The position numbers were made by a program, and so were the translations under genes. From JBFONV01 sp040779335 (lineage in GTDB: Bacteria > Pseudomonadota > Gammaproteobacteria > Enterobacterales > Alteromonadaceae), in the NCBI GenBank assembly GCA_040779335.1, contig JBFONV010000005.1:186001-250000 (forward strand): DNA of 64,000 nt. The letters are read 5' to 3'. Below are positions 50,533 to 59,229 of this stretch, one piece after another (positions within the stretch are counted from its first letter, which is position 1; each line of letters opens with the position of its first letter). The notes under the pieces were generated by a model, which did no database searches, had not been told where the DNA came from, and saw only the letters and a list, made by a program, of their open reading frames with translations.

Positions 50533-51468
50533 TTGAACAAAGCACATAATATCTCGGTCATCATTACCACCTATAATAGTTCTGAACATATAGTAAGCGC
50601 CGTTCAATCTGTGCTTGCTCAGTTTGACGTTACTATAGAAATTATTATTGTTGACGATTGCTCTGCTGATTTTCAGTTACTCACCGAGCGCGTTAATGCC
50701 ATTGTTGGCAGCACCCCAACCACCATTTTACAACCAGAGCACAAAGGCAACGCGAACATCTCTAGAAATATAGGTATTAAAAACGCGCAATATGATCATG
50801 TTGCTTTTTTAGATGCCGATGATACCTGGAACCCCAAACACCTAATAACCAGTATCAACACCCTTAATGAAAATTCGTTAGACGGGTGCTTTTGTCAGGT
50901 CAAATTACTAAGCGATAAAGGCAGCATAAAATCAGTAGCAAAGTACGAAAATCAAAGTGATATTTGTCGCTATATTTTTAAGCAAAATGGTATATCGGTA
51001 ACCTCAGCTTTAGTGATCAACAAAAGTACGTTGTTGGATATCAGCTTTGACAATGAGCTAGCTAAGCATCAAGACTGGGATTTTTTAATTCGCTACGCTA
51101 ATAAATACCGCTTGGGGCAATCGCCCTACTATGGACTCAATTACACCCTCAGCACAGGAGTAAATATGAGCAGCTCATTTAATTTTTCCGCTTCAATACG
51201 GTTTATGAATCTAACCCTTCCTGTTATCTGGCACCCTACTTTTATCAACAGCCAAGTGAGCAAAATCCTAGAACAACAAACGTTCGAACAGTTAGTACTA
51301 TTATTTCAACAACTCACATTGCATTATAATCAGCCATTATCTAGCTTAGGTGCAAAAAACACCGTCACTTTGCTATCATCGAAAAATAAGCTCATGTTCA
51401 GGATGTTAGTGAAGTACTTTCAGTTCATTAAAGCAGGAAAGACTTACCTTAGAGCGTTGATAAAATAA
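50533..51468 (+). CDS. Family 2 glycosyltransferase
   Basis: 311 residues from a TTG at 50533; the ribosome site (AGAAGA) is weak. The GT-A fold opens with ISVIITTYNSSEHI, has the nucleotide-binding VDDCS motif and the DXD-type AFLDADDTW, and a later KHQDWDF acceptor-side motif. It transfers a sugar from a nucleotide donor onto the growing lipid-linked repeat unit. Donor and linkage cannot be read from sequence. It follows Wzx by about 100 bp. Confidence 0.9.
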   Translation: MNKAHNISVIITTYNSSEHIVSAVQSVLAQFDVTIEIIIVDDCSADFQLLTERVNAIVGSTPTTILQPEHKGNANISRNIGIKNAQYDHVAFLDADDTWNPKHLITSINTLNENSLDGCFCQVKLLSDKGSIKSVAKYENQSDICRYIFKQNGISVTSALVINKSTLLDISFDNELAKHQDWDFLIRYANKYRLGQSPYYGLNYTLSTGVNMSSSFNFSASIRFMNLTLPVIWHPTFINSQVSKILEQQTFEQLVLLFQQLTLHYNQPLSSLGAKNTVTLLSSKNKLMFRMLVKYFQFIKAGKTYLRALIK

Positions 51469-51511
51469 CTATGTATCGTGTTTATCGAAACAACCAAGGC
51501 TAATTTGCACC

Positions 51512-52258
51512 ATGGTAATTCCTAAAATCATTCATTATTGCTGGTTTGGTCAAAATGATAAACCGCAAGATGTACAAGCGTATATTGATGGCTGGCAGCG
51601 AATGCTTCCTGACTATCAAATCATTGAATGGAATGAAGACAATTTTGATATTCATATTAATCCATACGTGGAACAAGCCTATCAGGCGAAAAAATTTGCT
51701 TTTGTCAGTGATTATGCAAGGTTATTAGCCCTTTATACTCAAGGAGGCATATACCTAGATACCGATGTTGAAGTGCTAAAACCCTTTGATGATTTACTTG
51801 ATAATGACGTTGTTTTAGGGTTTGAAGAAAAAGGCTATGTCGCTACCAGCACCATCTGTGCGCGTAAAAATAGTCTGCTGATCAACGCCTTTATGTCCCT
51901 TTATCACCACAAACATTTTATCCAGCCTAATGGTCAGTATGATCTCACCACCAACGTTACTAAAATGACAACCTTGCTACAAAGTTATGGTTTGGTATTA
52001 AACGAACAACCACAACAGCTAACCATAGACGATAAAGAAACCGTGACGATTTTAGCGCAAGTAAAATTTTCCCCTTATGATTACCTTAACCAAATTAATT
52101 ATGCCGATGATTCCACTTATACCATCCATCACTTTGGTGCAACTTGGGCAGGTCCGCAGTTTAAATATATAAAAGTGATTAAAAGCGCTGTGATCAAGCT
52201 ACTGGGCAGCAAAAACTATCAAAAGCTATATCGTTTCATCACACGGAGCAAAACGTGA
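51512..52258 (+). CDS. DXD-motif glycosyltransferase (GT32 / OCH1-like)
   Basis: 248 residues. It starts with MVIPKIIHYCWFGQ and has WNEDNFDI, the acceptor/donor motif SDYARLLALYTQGGIYLD and the DXD TDVEVLKP. This is the sugar-binding DXD family (GT32) common in capsule and O-antigen clusters; the donor is often galactose or a related sugar. The start is 43 bp after the previous gene. Confidence 0.9.
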   Translation: MVIPKIIHYCWFGQNDKPQDVQAYIDGWQRMLPDYQIIEWNEDNFDIHINPYVEQAYQAKKFAFVSDYARLLALYTQGGIYLDTDVEVLKPFDDLLDNDVVLGFEEKGYVATSTICARKNSLLINAFMSLYHHKHFIQPNGQYDLTTNVTKMTTLLQSYGLVLNEQPQQLTIDDKETVTILAQVKFSPYDYLNQINYADDSTYTIHHFGATWAGPQFKYIKVIKSAVIKLLGSKNYQKLYRFITRSKT

Positions 52259-52277
52259 ATTTTATTAAGTTAATGCG

Positions 52278-53465
52278 ATGAAAAAGCTGTTAATTACTTC
52301 ATTTGATATGGAAGTAGGCGGTGTCGAGCGCAGCTTGCTGAGTATGTTGAATAATTTTGACTACCAACAGTTCGATGTAGATTTATTGCTTTATAGTCAC
52401 AGTGGTGATTTCCTCTCGCTATTGCCACCTGAAGCTAAGCTGCTTGATGAGATCAAAGAATATCGTACGGTAAGGAAATCAATTAAAGATATATTCACCG
52501 ATAATATGTGGTTTATCGCCGGTGCCCGTCTGCTGGCAAAATTACGTACTCTCGTTTGCCAAGCACAGGAAAAAGACTACCTGCAAGCCCAGTTTATTTG
52601 GCGCTATTGTCTGCCATTTTTTCCAAAAGTGTCGCAAGAATACGATGTCGCCATCAGTTATTTGTGGCCCCATAACTTTGTTGCTGACAAGGTTAAGGCA
52701 AAGCTGAAAATAGCGTGGATACATACCGATTATTCCGCAATAACCACCAATATCCAGATGGATTTATCGGTTTGGGAAACGTTTGACTATATCGTTTCTA
52801 TTTCAGCAGACTGCACTCAGGCCTTTGTTAATAAATATCCGTCATTGCAGCATAAATTAATATTGGTGGAAAACCTCACCTCACCAGAATTTATCAAAGC
52901 TCAATCTCTCGATAAATTTGATCCCAAGATATTTTGTCGAAGTCATTTTAATCTGTTATCCGTTGGGCGATTATGTCACGCCAAAGGATTTGATCTAGCG
53001 ATTCAAGCATTAAGTCTTATCCATCAGCAAGGCTATACCAACATCAGGTGGTATGTGATTGGTTATGGTCCGGATGAAACACAGCTAAAAGCATTAATTG
53101 CTCAATATAAGCTTGAAGATAATTTTATCCTGCTAGGGAAAATAAATAATCCTTACCCTTATATGAAAAGCTGTGATTTGTATTTGCAACCGTCAAGATA
53201 TGAAGGAAAAGCGGTGACCATTTCTGAAGCGAAAATATTAGCTAAAGCGATTTTGGTAACCAATTATCCAACCGCAAAAAGCCAAATCGATCATGACATT
53301 GACGGCGTCATTTGTCCTTCGAGCACTGAAGCTATTGCTCAGCACATCATTGACCTTGCTGAAAATCCAGCAAAAATATCGGCGTTAAGCGAATATTGTC
53401 AACATCAAAATTATGCCAATAATGAAGAATTGCAAACACTATATCAGGTGATAAAAAACACTTAA
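52278..53465 (+). CDS. Family 4 glycosyltransferase
   Basis: 395 residues with a GT-B fold. The N-terminal half starts LITSFDMEVGGVERSLL (nucleotide-independent acceptor domain), and the C-terminal half has SVGRLCHAKGFDLAIQAL and the E-x7-E motif region (QPSRYEGKAVTISEAK). It is a retaining transferase acting on the repeat unit at the cytoplasmic membrane face. The gap of 19 bp to the previous gene fits one operon. Confidence 0.9.
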   Translation: MKKLLITSFDMEVGGVERSLLSMLNNFDYQQFDVDLLLYSHSGDFLSLLPPEAKLLDEIKEYRTVRKSIKDIFTDNMWFIAGARLLAKLRTLVCQAQEKDYLQAQFIWRYCLPFFPKVSQEYDVAISYLWPHNFVADKVKAKLKIAWIHTDYSAITTNIQMDLSVWETFDYIVSISADCTQAFVNKYPSLQHKLILVENLTSPEFIKAQSLDKFDPKIFCRSHFNLLSVGRLCHAKGFDLAIQALSLIHQQGYTNIRWYVIGYGPDETQLKALIAQYKLEDNFILLGKINNPYPYMKSCDLYLQPSRYEGKAVTISEAKILAKAILVTNYPTAKSQIDHDIDGVICPSSTEAIAQHIIDLAENPAKISALSEYCQHQNYANNEELQTLYQVIKNT

Positions 53466-53562
53466 GCTCCGAAAAAAATCTCGGTAAATAAGACAAAAGA
53501 TGAAAATATTAAAAAAAACACATACAGTAGAGCACTAACTATAAAAACCATGAAAATTTAGC

Positions 53563-54654
53563 GTGCTGCCTTACTTTATTGCCAATATCTTATCGATAAC
53601 CTTTCTCTATATTGGCTACCACTTTAAATTTAATACCAAAGCGTTAAAAGCAATCTTAGCCTTGTCGGCCTTACCATTAATCATCATTGCTGGTTTTAAG
53701 CACATAAAGGTTGGTACCGATACCGCAAGTTACGTTCATTATTTCAATAAAATACAAACATTTAACGATGTCATTTCGGTTGCTGAAGAACAAGGGGAAA
53801 TAGGTTTTTGGTTGCTCAATTACTTAGGGCACTTCGTTGCTGACAACCACTATATTGTTTTTTTACTCAGCGCTGCGATTATTAGTGGCTGTTACTTTTA
53901 TAGTATCAAAGCCTTTAATTTAAAAACCTTATCACTCTTCACCTTATTATTTATCGGGCCATATTATTTTCAACTAAACGGCACTAGACAGGCTATTGCC
54001 ATCGCTATTTTTTCCATTTCAGTGATCTTTATTTTAAGAAAACAGTTTTTATATTATTTGCTGTCAATTTTGCTAGGTTTTTTATTTCATAAATCGATGA
54101 TCCTGTGCCTGCCCCTCTACTTTCTCTTTATCGGCGACATCAAGCCAAGAAAAGTAGCGGCAATCATGTTGTTGTTTATTATTTTATTGGTGTTTTTCGA
54201 GTCATTTATCAATATTGCTGCCGATATTGATCCAAGGTATTCCTCCTATGGCAACAAACAAGATCAACGAGGTGGCTTAGTAGTATCTTCATTTAACATT
54301 TTATTGTTTGTTTGGTTTATCATTTGTAGAAACGTTAATAAGCAGATCTTAGCCACGCGGACGTTTGATAGCCTACTCATTTTATATTTTTTAGGGGCAT
54401 TGATTAGTGTGTTAGCGATGGTACTAGGAGTTGATCCGTCAGGTTTTTTAAGAATGAGTATTTACTTTGTTCAAATGAGTACATTTTTATTGCCGATGAC
54501 CATTCTTAGCTTTCGAGATCGCAACACTCGCTATATCATCACCTTTGTTGCGGTAATTTTAATGACAGCTTACTTTTATTTGACTACCTCGACTTTTAGT
54601 AACTTAACCCCATACCGGTTTAATGCAGATATAGAGATTTTCAATGAAAGTTAG
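53563..54654 (+). CDS. wzy: EpsG/Wzy-type polysaccharide polymerase
   Basis: 363 residues from a GTG at 53563, with no clear ribosome site. About ten membrane spans, a conserved VGTDTASYVHYF segment after the second span, and NGTRQAIAIAIF are typical of EpsG family proteins, which polymerise repeat units in the periplasm. It is assigned as Wzy because the cluster has Wzx and glycosyltransferases but no other polymerase candidate. Overlaps the next gene by 11 bp. Confidence 0.82.
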   Translation: MLPYFIANILSITFLYIGYHFKFNTKALKAILALSALPLIIIAGFKHIKVGTDTASYVHYFNKIQTFNDVISVAEEQGEIGFWLLNYLGHFVADNHYIVFLLSAAIISGCYFYSIKAFNLKTLSLFTLLFIGPYYFQLNGTRQAIAIAIFSISVIFILRKQFLYYLLSILLGFLFHKSMILCLPLYFLFIGDIKPRKVAAIMLLFIILLVFFESFINIAADIDPRYSSYGNKQDQRGGLVVSSFNILLFVWFIICRNVNKQILATRTFDSLLILYFLGALISVLAMVLGVDPSGFLRMSIYFVQMSTFLLPMTILSFRDRNTRYIITFVAVILMTAYFYLTTSTFSNLTPYRFNADIEIFNES

Positions 54655-55525
54655 TGTTGGCATACCCTTTTATAATCCTGGGGACTATTTACGTGACGCT
54701 ATCTGTTCAGTATTGGCACAAAGCTTTACTGATTTTGAATTGATTTTATTGGATGATGGCTCTACCGATCACTCTTTAGCTATAGCGCAATCTTTTGCCG
54801 ACCCGCGTATAAAAGTAATCAGTGATGGTAAAAATTTAGGGCTGCCCGCAAGACTAAACCAATTAATTACGCTTGCTCAAGGCGAGTATCTGGCGCGAAT
54901 GGACGCAGACGATCTGATCAGTATCAACAAGCTTCAACAGCAAGTCGAATTTTTAGATAAACAACCAAACATAGACATTGTCTCCACCGGCATTTGCACT
55001 ATTACTAACGATAATCAAGTGATCGGCTACCGACAAACACGACATCAAACCCATTGTGACTTTAATCCAGCTGAGGTCATTATGGGCGAAGCCGATATTG
55101 CCCATGCCACTATTATGGCGAGAAAATCTTGGTATCTGAACAACCGCTATAATGAAGACGCCAAGTTAATGGAAGATTATCAACTCTGGATTGATGCCGC
55201 GATCAAACACGACTTAAAAGTCGGTTATTTACCCAGCCCGATGTATTTTTATCGCGAAGAAAGCAGTGTCACTACAGCCAAAGCTATTAATGCATATATC
55301 AATCAATTTACGTTGGTTTTTAACCGTTATTTTGATTTGCTGTCATTTACTGATAAATGCAAATTTATCAGCCTAACCCTTGCCAAAATCGTTATTGTTT
55401 ATAGCTTGAATCTGCTAAAGTCATCCAGCAAATTATTAGCACTTAGAAATAAAAATACGTCGCAAAATAAAAGCAGGATACAAGCATTGCAACAAGAGCT
55501 CGACAACCTAAGAATAATACCATGA
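54644..55525 (+). CDS. Family 2 glycosyltransferase
   Basis: 293 residues. The GT-A motifs are SVGIPFYNPGDYLRDA, LLDDGSTDHS, and RMDADD (DXD), with EDYQLW as the C-terminal acceptor-side motif. It is cytoplasmic and membrane-associated and adds a sugar to the repeat unit. It overlaps the polymerase gene by 11 bp and the next transferase gene by 4 bp, indicating tight co-translation. Confidence 0.92.
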   Translation: MKVSVGIPFYNPGDYLRDAICSVLAQSFTDFELILLDDGSTDHSLAIAQSFADPRIKVISDGKNLGLPARLNQLITLAQGEYLARMDADDLISINKLQQQVEFLDKQPNIDIVSTGICTITNDNQVIGYRQTRHQTHCDFNPAEVIMGEADIAHATIMARKSWYLNNRYNEDAKLMEDYQLWIDAAIKHDLKVGYLPSPMYFYREESSVTTAKAINAYINQFTLVFNRYFDLLSFTDKCKFISLTLAKIVIVYSLNLLKSSSKLLALRNKNTSQNKSRIQALQQELDNLRIIP

Positions 55526-56640
55526 AAAAAATCGTTTTTGTCACTGCGGCCCCCGAGACAATAACCGCTTTTTTATCGACATACATTAATGAGATCGCGA
55601 AAATTCACGATGTGCATGTAGCAACATCACTTAAAGACGACGCCACCATATCAGGGCTAAATCAACAAATAACCTTGCATAACATCGCCATAGCAAGAAA
55701 CCCAAACATAGCCCAAGATATAAGAAGTTTATTAGCATTATTTCAATTCTTTCGTCGTGAACAGTTTGACGTCGTCCATTCCGTTACCCCTAAAGCTGGC
55801 TTATTAAGTCAATTAGGCGCGTTTGCGGCACGAGTACCGCTGCGTTTTCATACTTTTACTGGGCAGGTATGGGTAACAAAAACAGGGCTCGCTCGATACC
55901 TGCTAAAAACCCTTGATAAAATCACCGCCAATTTCGCCAGTTTTTGTTTAGTGGACAGCCCTTCTCAGCAAGACTTTTTGATCAAGGAAAAATTGTTAAC
56001 TCATAACAATAGTCGTGTATTGGCCCAAGGCTCCATTTCAGGAATAAACCTCGAAAAATTCCGTTTTTCTGAGAAAACCCGACAATCATTGCGCCAATTG
56101 CATCATATTGCCAAAGAAGACTTTGTCTTTCTTTTTGTCGGCCGTTTAAAAGCAGATAAAGGCATACCCGAACTGGTACAAGCATTTAAACAGCTAGTCA
56201 CTGAAAAAACAGTCAAGCTTGTTATTATCGGTAACGATGAAGAGCAACTCGCACCACTATTGTCCTCGCAAGACAATATTCATTACCTTGGTTTTAAAAA
56301 CAACGTTAATGATTACTATTCTTTTGCTGACGTTTTGTGCTTACCAAGCCATAGAGAAGGATTTGGCAATGTTATTATTGAGGCGGCCGCTTGCAACTTA
56401 CCCGCCATTGCCGCAAATATTTATGGGCTATCAGATGCCGTAGAGCCGGGGTATTCTGGTATGCTACATCAGGTAAAAAATCCCGAAGCAATACTTAATT
56501 GCATGACAGCTTGCTTAAACGATGAGAAAACGCTTAATGAGATGAGAGTCAAAGCAAGAATACGGGTAGAGCAACAGTTTGACGAGCAACTATTAGTGAC
56601 CGCCTTTCTTGGTTTTTATCAGGAGTTTTTACCACAATAA
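55522..56640 (+). CDS. Family 4 glycosyltransferase, PglA/WbpH-like
   Basis: 372 residues with a GT-B fold. The segments VHSVTPKAGLLSQLGA, FHTFTGQVWVTKTG and FVGRLKADKGIPELV, plus the E-x7-E-like PSHREGFGNVIIEAA, match transferases that act on a sugar already linked to a lipid carrier, such as those adding the second sugar to bacillosamine. Its place directly before the PglC-type gene supports this role. The product is cytoplasmic. Confidence 0.88.
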   Translation: MKKIVFVTAAPETITAFLSTYINEIAKIHDVHVATSLKDDATISGLNQQITLHNIAIARNPNIAQDIRSLLALFQFFRREQFDVVHSVTPKAGLLSQLGAFAARVPLRFHTFTGQVWVTKTGLARYLLKTLDKITANFASFCLVDSPSQQDFLIKEKLLTHNNSRVLAQGSISGINLEKFRFSEKTRQSLRQLHHIAKEDFVFLFVGRLKADKGIPELVQAFKQLVTEKTVKLVIIGNDEEQLAPLLSSQDNIHYLGFKNNVNDYYSFADVLCLPSHREGFGNVIIEAAACNLPAIAANIYGLSDAVEPGYSGMLHQVKNPEAILNCMTACLNDEKTLNEMRVKARIRVEQQFDEQLLVTAFLGFYQEFLPQ

Positions 56641-56678
56641 TGCAGTTACACGATGTATCTAAATCATGTTTCTAACTA

Positions 56679-57296
56679 ATGAGCAACATTGAAGCCATGG
56701 GCAAACGAATATTTGACATCTTAGTTTCCAGCACCTTGCTAGTTTTGCTATTTCCAGTATTTATAGTACTGATCATATTAGTAAAAATAAAAATAGGCTC
56801 GCCTGTTTTTTTCACACAGCCACGACCAGGGTTGCATGGAAAAGTATTTTCGATGATAAAATTTCGTTCGATGACGAATGCAAAAGACCCGCAAGGTCAA
56901 TTATACCCAGACAATATTCGCCTGACGAAGTTTGGTCGCTTGCTGCGCGCAACCAGCTTAGACGAGTTACCTGAGCTATGGAATGTCCTGATCGGCAATA
57001 TGAGCTTGGTCGGCCCTCGCCCTTTACTGGTTGAATATTTACCTTTGTACTCGCAACAACAAGCTCGTCGACATGAAGTTAAACCGGGTATTACTGGTTG
57101 GGCACAAGTAAACGGTCGTAACGCCATCACTTGGCAAGAAAAGTTTTCCTTAGACGTCTGGTATGTCGATCACCAATCGTTGTGGCTAGATATTAAAATT
57201 CTTTTCATGACCATTAAGAGAGTAATAGACAGAGCAGATATCAGCGCACAAGGCGAAGCAACTATGGGCAAATTTACAGGAAATAGCGATGACTAG
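56679..57296 (+). CDS. pglC: Initiating phosphoglycosyl transferase (PglC-like)
   Basis: 205 residues, the small monotopic type. A single re-entrant membrane helix (about 12-33, with Pro in LLFPVF) precedes the catalytic core: FRSMTNAKD (with the Asp of the Asp-Glu dyad nearby), ATSLDELPELWNV, MSLVGPRPLL and VKPGITGWAQVNGR. It transfers a sugar-phosphate from UDP-sugar to undecaprenyl phosphate and starts the repeat unit. The next three genes make UDP-diNAc-bacillosamine, the natural substrate of PglC. It overlaps pglD by 8 bp. Confidence 0.92.
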   Translation: MSNIEAMGKRIFDILVSSTLLVLLFPVFIVLIILVKIKIGSPVFFTQPRPGLHGKVFSMIKFRSMTNAKDPQGQLYPDNIRLTKFGRLLRATSLDELPELWNVLIGNMSLVGPRPLLVEYLPLYSQQQARRHEVKPGITGWAQVNGRNAITWQEKFSLDVWYVDHQSLWLDIKILFMTIKRVIDRADISAQGEATMGKFTGNSDD

Positions 57297-57918
57297 ACTC
57301 ATTATTATTGGCGCAGGTGGGCATGGTCGTGTCATTGCTGACTGCGCGCACGCGATGGGGCAATATTCAAGCATTGCATTTTTAGATGATAGTTATCCTG
57401 AACGAGCAGATAATCTCACTTTTCCTATTATTGATAAAACCGGCAATTGGCAAAATTACCTCGATTACAGTGAATTTGTCATTGGTATTGGCGATAATCG
57501 CACACGCTTGCATTGGTTTGAACAATTACATCAAGCACAAGCTACATTGCCCAATATTATCCATCCGAGCGCCGTCATCAGTTCTTTTAGTGCTTTGGGT
57601 CAAGGAAATGTCGTATTTGCCAACGCTGTCATCAACCCGAATGTAACGATAAAAAATGCCTGTATCGTTAATACCGCCGCAAGCGTAGATCATGATTGCC
57701 AACTAGACGATGCCGTCCATATATCACCTGGCGTTAATATTGCTGGAACGGTAGTCATTCATCAACTTTGCTGGATAGGCGTGGGCAGTTGTGTGAGTAA
57801 CAACCTTACTTTGGCAAAAAATACTCAAACTGGCGCTGGTGCGGTAATTATTGACAATACTCTTGCTCATTCACTTTATGTGGGTAACCCCGCCAAACCT
57901 ATAAAATCCATTGACTAA
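57289..57918 (+). CDS. pglD: UDP-4-amino-sugar N-acetyltransferase (PglD-like)
   Basis: 209 residues. An N-terminal Rossmann-like substrate domain (IIIGAGGHGRVIAD) is followed by a left-handed beta-helix (VVFANAVINPNV, VNTAASVDHDC, HISPGVNIAGTV). The catalytic His is in the VDHDC motif. PglD acetylates the C4 amine of UDP-4-amino-4,6-dideoxy-GlcNAc to give UDP-diNAc-bacillosamine. It overlaps the PglC gene by 8 bp. Confidence 0.93.
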   Translation: MTRLIIIGAGGHGRVIADCAHAMGQYSSIAFLDDSYPERADNLTFPIIDKTGNWQNYLDYSEFVIGIGDNRTRLHWFEQLHQAQATLPNIIHPSAVISSFSALGQGNVVFANAVINPNVTIKNACIVNTAASVDHDCQLDDAVHISPGVNIAGTVVIHQLCWIGVGSCVSNNLTLAKNTQTGAGAVIIDNTLAHSLYVGNPAKPIKSID

Positions 57919-57935
57919 ATCACTAGGAACTAAAC

Positions 57936-59123
57936 GTGCTCAACACCCCATTTTCACCGTGGCCCAGCTTTACTGAAGAAGAAATAGATGCCGTAAGTGG
58001 CGTTTTACGATCCAATCAAGTCAATTACTGGACCGGTGAACAAGGACGTCAGTTCGAACAAGAGTTTGCGCAATTTTCTGATTGCAAATATGCGGTTGCC
58101 GTAGCCAATGGCACACTCGCATTAGACTTAGCGTTTCAAGTGCTAAATATCAGTAAAGGCGATGAAGTAATTGTCACCTCGCGCACCTTTATTGCCTCGA
58201 TTAGCAGCATCATTAATGCCGGAGCGATCCCTGTTTTTGCCGATGTTGAGTTAGACAGTCAGAACATTAGTGCAGATACCATAAATGCGGTGCTTACCCC
58301 AAAAACCAAAGCCATTGTTTGCGTACACCTCGCTGGTTGGCCTTGCGAAATGGATGACATTATGACGCTGGCAAAGCAACATAATTTGTTGGTCATCGAA
58401 GACTGTGCGCAAGCACACGGCGCAAAATATAAAGGACGTTCGGTTGGCAGTATTGGCCATATTGGTGCATGGTCTTTTTGTCAGGACAAAATAATGACCA
58501 CCGGCGGTGAAGGTGGCATGCTGACAACCAATGACGAAACACTTTGGCGTCAGGCATGGGCCTATAAAGATCACGGAAAATCATATGCTGCGGTCTATGA
58601 AACACAACATCCACCTGGCTATCGGTGGTTACATGAATCTTTTGGTAGCAACTGGCGACTCACTGAAATGCAAGCTGCGATTGGCAGAATTCAGCTAAAA
58701 AGAATGACTGAGTGGACCGCAAAAAGACAAGAAAATGCCGCAAGAATAGTGGCCGTTTGTCGCAATTATAGCTGGCTAAGCGTGCCTGAATTACCCAAAC
58801 ATGTTAAACACGCAAACTATAAGCTGTACATCAACCTTAAAATAGAACTATTACCCAGCAACTGGTCAAGGGATGGCATTATTGCCGCTATTACCGCTCA
58901 AGGCGTTCCCTGCTATCCAGGGAGTTGCTCGGAAGTTTACCGAGAAAAAGCCTTTGATAACACCCCTTTCAGACCAATTAGGCCGCTGGTTAACGCCCAA
59001 AAACTAGGCGAATCTAGCTTGATGTTTTTAGTACATCCAACCTTAACTGATGCAGAAATGACGAAAACGCGCGCAGTGATTGAACACGTTTTCGCCGAAA
59101 TCGATAAAAATGTTAATCTTTAG
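57936..59123 (+). CDS. pglE: PLP-dependent aminotransferase (PglE-like, DegT/DnrJ/EryC1/StrS family)
   Basis: 395 residues from a GTG at 57936, with TAGGAAC upstream. Sugar aminotransferase motifs are ANGTLALDLAF, VIEDCAQAHGA and CQDKIMTTGGEGG, in which the Lys forms the Schiff base with PLP. The substrate is probably the UDP-4-keto-6-deoxy-GlcNAc made by the dehydratase of the next gene, with glutamate as amine donor. It is 18 bp from pglD. Confidence 0.93.
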   Translation: MLNTPFSPWPSFTEEEIDAVSGVLRSNQVNYWTGEQGRQFEQEFAQFSDCKYAVAVANGTLALDLAFQVLNISKGDEVIVTSRTFIASISSIINAGAIPVFADVELDSQNISADTINAVLTPKTKAIVCVHLAGWPCEMDDIMTLAKQHNLLVIEDCAQAHGAKYKGRSVGSIGHIGAWSFCQDKIMTTGGEGGMLTTNDETLWRQAWAYKDHGKSYAAVYETQHPPGYRWLHESFGSNWRLTEMQAAIGRIQLKRMTEWTAKRQENAARIVAVCRNYSWLSVPELPKHVKHANYKLYINLKIELLPSNWSRDGIIAAITAQGVPCYPGSCSEVYREKAFDNTPFRPIRPLVNAQKLGESSLMFLVHPTLTDAEMTKTRAVIEHVFAEIDKNVNL

Positions 59124-59229
59124 TAAACATAGTTAATGACAATGTAACAAAAAATTGCAAGAATATAGCCGCTGGATATAGCCTTACACGGAGTTATCAC
59201 TAAAATACATAAGATAAGGCTTGTATTTG

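Noticed and set aside
58251..58614. Minus-strand ORFs opposite pglE
   Set aside because: Shadow frames of the aminotransferase gene.
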